Positions 19,604-23,555 of a stretch of DNA of 23,555 nucleotides are shown here, one piece after another. Position 1 is the stretch's first letter. Every line of letters begins with the position of its first letter. The notes beneath the pieces were generated by a model. That model searched no databases, had not been told where the DNA came from, and saw only the letters and a list, made by a program, of their open reading frames with translations. Position numbers and translations under genes: made by a program. Source of the stretch: Pelargonium nanum (Eukaryota > Streptophyta > Magnoliopsida > Geraniales > Geraniaceae); NCBI GenBank assembly GCA_036897485.1, contig JAYMTF010001412.1, forward strand, positions 1 through 23,555. The letters are read 5' to 3'.

Positions 19604-20157
19604 TTAATTCAAGGAATCCAGTAATACAATGTCAGCAATATAGACTGGACAAGAGGCCCCAGACCACACGATACTCCCTATAATATCAGCAGATGATCTA
19701 GTTAGAACATGGGCGACCCGATTAGCCTCCCTACTAACAAAATGAAAATCGACCCGAACAAACTTAGCTAAATAAGACAAAATGTTAGAATAAATAAAGC
19801 ACTAGGAAATCCCTCCCCTCCGATCTTGATAGCGTCCACCAGAACCTTTGCATCCGATTCAATAATAACATGTGTCCAACCTTGGGTAGCCGTCCAGGAA
19901 AGTGCTTCTTGTATCATCATTGCCTCAACCAGCTCGGGTTCCAGAGCCCCGAACCAGCCGGCTCTACCTCCACCAAGGACCAAACCCGAACCAGATCGGG
20001 CTACCCATCCCCCACCTGACCTGCCAACATCCTTGAAAATAGCTCCATCAGAATTTATCTTCACAAACGGAGACTCTGGCGGAGACCAGCTACTCACTCG
20101 GGCATCCTGTTGAGGTAAAGAAGGTTCATGGCACGAATAGAAGACCAGGCCGACCAC
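19604..20157 (-). pseudogene. LINE C-terminal RNase H domain
   Basis: The sequence WSPPESPFVKINSDGAIF, then ELVEAMMIQEAL, then VIIESDAKVLVDAI, shows the first Asp, the Glu and the second Asp of the RNase H fold. A stop at 19768 ends the frame. A frameshifted continuation reads FHFVSREANRVAHVLTR and ends VLLDSLN at 19604-19606. The order of domains marks it as a plant L1-clade element with an acquired RNase H. Confidence 0.82.
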
Positions 20158-20327
20158 ATGGATGACGCCATAGCTACTAGCTCAGGCGCCGACCGCCACT
20201 TCCCAGTCCAAACGCCTTCATTCCTGAACTTCCACACACCCCACCCGAAATACATAGCCTGAGCCAGCAGGTCGCCATCATCTCTTTCCTTGACCCATTT
20301 AAACCAGTCGGTTACGTTCGACGCCGC

Positions 20328-21569
20328 CGATCATGCACCATGGAGGCCCAGGCTTGTCCAGGCAGAAATGGCTAGAGGAAAATGAATAAGAGCATGCAAG
20401 ATCGTCTCCGGAGCCCTCAAACACCTAGGGCAATCCATAGGAACTAGGATATGCCGTGCTAAAAGCCTTTCACGAGTCGGGAGACAACCCGACAGAGCTC
20501 GCCAAAACATGTGTTTAACCTTGCCTTGTACCGGAGCCTTCCAGAGAGACGACCATATAGACGAGACGGGTCCAGATTGATTCACATCCCGTGACAACGC
20601 AGCATACCCGCTCTTCACCGAGTACAAACCTTTTCGTTCTCTTACCCAAAACCAAGAGTCCTCATTAACTCTAGAGCTTAACTGGATCTTACCAATAGCA
20701 TTCCAAGTCTCATATGTGAAGTACGATTTCAATGCCTCCATATCCCACTTACCGGTGCACTGATCCCTAAGGTCGGCAACCAACATATCTGGTGAGACCG
20801 CCTCCAGGACTCCAGGCTTCAAAATCGGGATGTAACTCGGAAGCGACGGAACCCAAGGGTCATGGAATGCACGAATAGAGAATCCCGATCCCACACGCAT
20901 CGCGCAGTTAGTTCTCACCAACTCTTGAGAGGCATGAATGCTTCTCCATATATAACTAGGGTCGGTTCCCAAAGGAGCAGTGAAAAAAGATCCAGCCGAG
21001 ACATACCGAGCACGGAATACACGACTGAAAAGCGATGAAGAAGCCCGCTCCAATCTCCAAAGTTGCTTCCCTAGGAGGGCCAGATTAAATAGGTGGATGT
21101 CTCAAAAATTCAAACCTCCCACCATCTTATTGGAGCACAAGACCTTCCAAGAGCGCCAATGAAGACCCCGAGCCACCGACTTACCTAATCTCCACCAGAA
21201 ATAGCTGATCACAGATTCCATTCTGCTGCATGTAGAGTGCGGTAATAAGTAGACACTCATGCAGTAGGATGGCGATGCTTGGGCCACAGCTTTAACAAGC
21301 ACCTCCTTACCAGCTTTTGAGAGAGATTGAGCTGACCAAGTGGAGACCCTACCCTGGACCCGATCGACAAGATAAGCAAACATACGAACACGACTGCCCC
21401 CTACGCATACCGGAGCACCCAAATACTTGTCAAACATTTCCACAAGAACCACACCGAGACAGCTTGCTATGGCCGACCCTGATCCCACCGATACATTACC
21501 ACTGAGCATCAAGGACGATTTCGAAAAATTAACTCTCTGGCCTGAGCTTCTTTCATGGGTGCGCAACAC
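20328..21569 (-). pseudogene. LINE thumb/connector and zf-RVT region
   Basis: The frame from 21569 reads SSGQRVNFSKSSLMLSG, then YLGAPVCVGG and GGLNF followed by TGA at 21102-21104. The same frame continues as DIHLFNLALLGKQLWR into the segment below 21053. The stop replaces the usual Arg of GGLGFRDI, consistent with CGA to TGA decay. The C-terminal part (YSVKSGYAAL, FWRALSGCLPTRERLL, CPRCLRAPETILHAL) is the zf-RVT zinc-binding domain found in plant L1 elements. It ends at a TGA at about 20328. Confidence 0.85.
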
Positions 21570-21582
21570 TTGTTTAATGGTA

Positions 21583-22109
21583 TCAGCTTCCTCGACTCGG
21601 GCTTGGAAAAAAAACTAGAGCGTCTTCTGCAAATAAGAGGTGAGAAACCGAAGGAGCCTCGCGAGCAATTTGGCAGCCCTTGATATCACCCCTACATTCC
21701 CGATCTCGAAGAAGACAAGAGAGACCCTCAACCACCAAGAGAAATAAATAAGGGGAGATGGGATCGTCTTGCCGAATACCACGCTGTGCTACAAATCTGT
21801 TAGACAATCCGCCCTCAAATTCCACTTAGAAACTTACCGTTTGAACACAAATCATGATCAGAAAGACCCATCTGGCATGAAAACCCATAGCCTCCATCAT
21901 GCCTTGCAGGAAGGACCACTCGATGCTATCATAGGCTTTTGCCATATCAAGTTTGAGAGCCCCCACCCAATCGGCCCTTGTGTCTTTATGTGTATAAAGT
22001 GGAAAATTTCGTTAGCAACACATATATTATCAGTAATAAGACGTCCCGGGATAAATACACTCTGATTATCTGAAAATACTGTCCAGAATAATTTTAAGCC
22101 TGTTTGCAA
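21583..22109 (-). pseudogene. LINE RT palm with altered catalytic motifs
   Basis: Motif A survives in a third frame (LDMAKAYDSIEW, Asp at 21946-21948). Motif B reads RGIRQDDPISPYLF, where RQGDP is usual; a GGC-to-GAC change at 21766-21768 would explain it. Motif C reads LLFAEDALVFF, with Glu in place of the first Asp of the FADD box (21625-21627). An in-frame stop precedes VEFEGG, and a frameshift follows motif C in a T-run at about 21605-21615. Confidence 0.82.
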
Positions 22110-23079
22110 GAGTCTTAGATATCAATTTATAAATAACGTTGCATAATGCGATAGGACGAAGATCAGTAACGGAGCAAGGATAAGTTTTTTTCAGAATAAG
22201 GACCAGGATCGTCTCATTAATCCTCTCCGGAATTGACCCATTTTGCAGCACATGGATACACGCATTCGTCATGTCAGGACCTATAATATGCCAGAACTGT
22301 TCGAAAAAACCCGGATTGAATCCATCCGGACCCGGAGCTTTATCCGAGTGCATGGAATCTAGGGCGGCTTTGATTTCATTCGGATGAAAGTTTGTTACCA
22401 GTTTGGCATTCTGAACAGATTTGACCCGAGATCGGACCACCCTATAGACGTCCTCTCCTCCGAACGAACCCTGGGACCGAAACTGTTTCTGGAAAATATT
22501 TGCCATCATTTCACGAATATCTGTCCTGCCTTCCACCCATCGACCATCCCCATCTTGAAGCTTGTCGATCTTATTATTCCGGCGGCGAGTTGAAGCTGCA
22601 CGGTGGAAGAAGCGGGTGTTACCATCACCTTCACGCAGCCACAAAGCCTTAGCCCGCTGTTTCCAAAACAGAGCCTGCTTATGAAGTAAAGATAAATAAT
22701 GGACCCGGACCTCTTCTACTAAGTTCCGACTGGACAAATCCGACCGGAGACTCAGAATTTCCAGACATTTCCCAGCCCTCCGCACATCGTTATGTAAGGC
22801 CCTTACCGCATACTGGCCCCATGCTGATAGAACCGCACCACAACGATCCAACTTTTCGGTCACAGTCCCGCCTTCCCACCCCGCACGGACTACATTTTCA
22901 CAGTCAGCCTCTTCACACCATAGGTTCTCGAATTTGAATCTTCTCTCACTACCCCCATGCTCGGAACCTTGTGGGCCAATCAAGAACGGACAGTGGTCCG
23001 ACGTAAAAAAGGGAAGGTGCTAGACATGCCAGGCGTGAAAGGTGTGAAGCCATGCACTCGAACCAAACGCCCGATTATG
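22066..23079 (-). pseudogene. LINE endonuclease tail and RT fingers
   Basis: One frame from about 23079 to 22066 is broken by a TAG at 23020-23022, just before HLPFFTSDHC. The SDH triad near the endonuclease C-terminus is kept. After a linker come AKALWLREGDGNTRFFH and KAPGPDGFNPGFFEQFW, the start of the plant LINE RT. It proceeds to LRPIALCNVIYKLISK and then frameshifts near 22085, where the next segment SDNQSVFIPGRLITDN is read in another frame. Confidence 0.85.
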
Positions 23080-23361
23080 TTTGAGATATTATTTATGTCT
23101 CAAAATGAGTGTTATATATATATATATTTTACGAACCTTTTTTAGTAAGTCAGAGATGCACATGATTTGTCAATAGTATTTTTAAAACAAGTTAGTTAGT
23201 ATTTCTTAACACATGATCATGATACAAGAGTAAATATACTACATTAACAAACTTATCCTTAAATATTATCGAAACAGAAATAAAGACACTCATTTTGGGC
23301 CAGATAAAGTAGATTTTTTTCACTATGTTTGTAGCCACTTGATTCCATTTTTGATATTGAA
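23080..23361. other. AT-rich flank, no gene
   Basis: Contains a short TA run at 23115-23126. No coding sequence is supported. Confidence 0.6.
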
Positions 23362-23530
23362 GGTCAAACGAGCTTATAAGCATTAAAACAACTATTTTTG
23401 TCAAGTTACATGTTTGGTAAAATTAAAAAGTGCTTATAAGCTCATGCTTATGAGCCATAAAAAATAAGCTGGGGGTACCCAGCTTCTCAATTTTCAGCTT
23501 ATAAGCACACAAAAAAGAGCTAGTTTGACC
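23362..23530. mobile_element. Small foldback MITE, 169 bp
   Basis: GGTCAAACGAGCT (23362-23374) pairs with AGCTAGTTTGACC (23518-23530), 12 of 13 in inverted orientation. Inside are three copies of the self-complementary GCTTATAAGC-type motif and a near-palindrome at the centre, AAGCTGGGGGTACCCAGCTT. There is no coding capacity. It resembles common plant MITEs rich in the GCTTATAAGC motif, but the superfamily is unclear because no target duplication stands out. Confidence 0.6.
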
Positions 23531-23555
23531 ATTAAAAAGTCATTTATGCCCTTAT

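Larger units (their letters stand above)
19604..23079 (-). mobile_element. 5'-truncated, decayed L1-type LINE
   Basis: Reading down the minus strand from about 23079, the element starts inside the endonuclease domain (RAFGSSAWLHTF, FFTSDHCPFLIG). It continues through reverse transcriptase, zf-RVT and a C-terminal RNase H, and ends VLLDSLN with a stop at 19604-19606. ORF1 and most of the endonuclease are missing, a typical 5' truncation. At least four frameshifts and three in-frame stops break the frame. No A-tail or target duplication was identified, so the outer limits, especially the 3' end, are approximate. It is more GC-rich than its surroundings. Confidence 0.88.

Noticed and set aside
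19500-23120. Target-site duplication for the large LINE
   Set aside because: I compared the flanks near 19560-19604 and 23079-23110 and found no convincing direct repeat, only short AT-rich similarity.
1-23555. tRNA, rRNA or CRISPR features
   Set aside because: No cloverleaf-capable tRNA, rRNA similarity or regularly spaced repeat array was seen; the box B match at 19145 is isolated and weak.

Overview
This is a window of plant nuclear DNA, most likely from a eudicot and possibly an asterid. It is AT-rich, with multi-exon genes split by GT-AG introns, plant L1-type LINE remnants and a Stowaway-like MITE. Protein resemblances and family names come from recall of the families; no search was run.

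Layout, left to right. (1) 1-807: AT-rich flank and promoter of the first gene, with an exact mitotic (MSA-type) element at 600-610, an inverted partial copy at 692-702 and a CTT microsatellite. (2) 808-2585, + strand: a six-exon gene whose phases all close (1059 nt, 352 aa). It looks like a small plant TPX2-family / mitotic microtubule-associated protein. Its intron 4 carries a 108-bp tandem duplication. (3) 2586-4335: decayed AT-rich intergenic DNA. (4) 4359-4589, - strand: a small plant protein of 76 aa with a hydrophobic N-terminus, whose C-terminus has absorbed a GCC/ACC triplet repeat. (5) 5019-5764: a short LINE insertion with an RNase H remnant, an A-rich tail and 15-bp target-site duplications. 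(6) 5765-7190: AT-rich intergenic DNA. (7) 7195-17930, + strand: the main gene, telomerase reverse transcriptase (TERT), in twelve exons covering the TEN, linker, TRBD, RT and C-terminal domains. (8) 17931-19600: 3' region and intergenic DNA. (9) 19604 to about 23079, - strand: a 5'-truncated, multiply broken L1-type LINE with endonuclease tail, RT, zf-RVT and RNase H remnants. (10) 23362-23530: a small foldback MITE.

The central result is the TERT gene. All catalytic RT motifs are intact: DVSKAFD (motif A), GISQG (motif B') and FIDD (motif C). The reading frame does not close under canonical splicing, because exon 8 carries one extra base just after the conserved CLYH sequence. As written, this creates a stop after 427 residues, while every exon downstream remains open and conserved. 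This may be a sequencing or assembly error, a recent null allele, or an unusual splice. Intron 2 also uses a GC-AG donor, and an E2F-type GCGGGAAA site directly abuts the start codon.

The first gene and TERT both look like genes of dividing cells. The first carries MSA-type G2/M promoter elements and TERT an E2F-type element. There is no operon logic here: each gene has its own promoter, and the rest of the window is mostly transposon debris.
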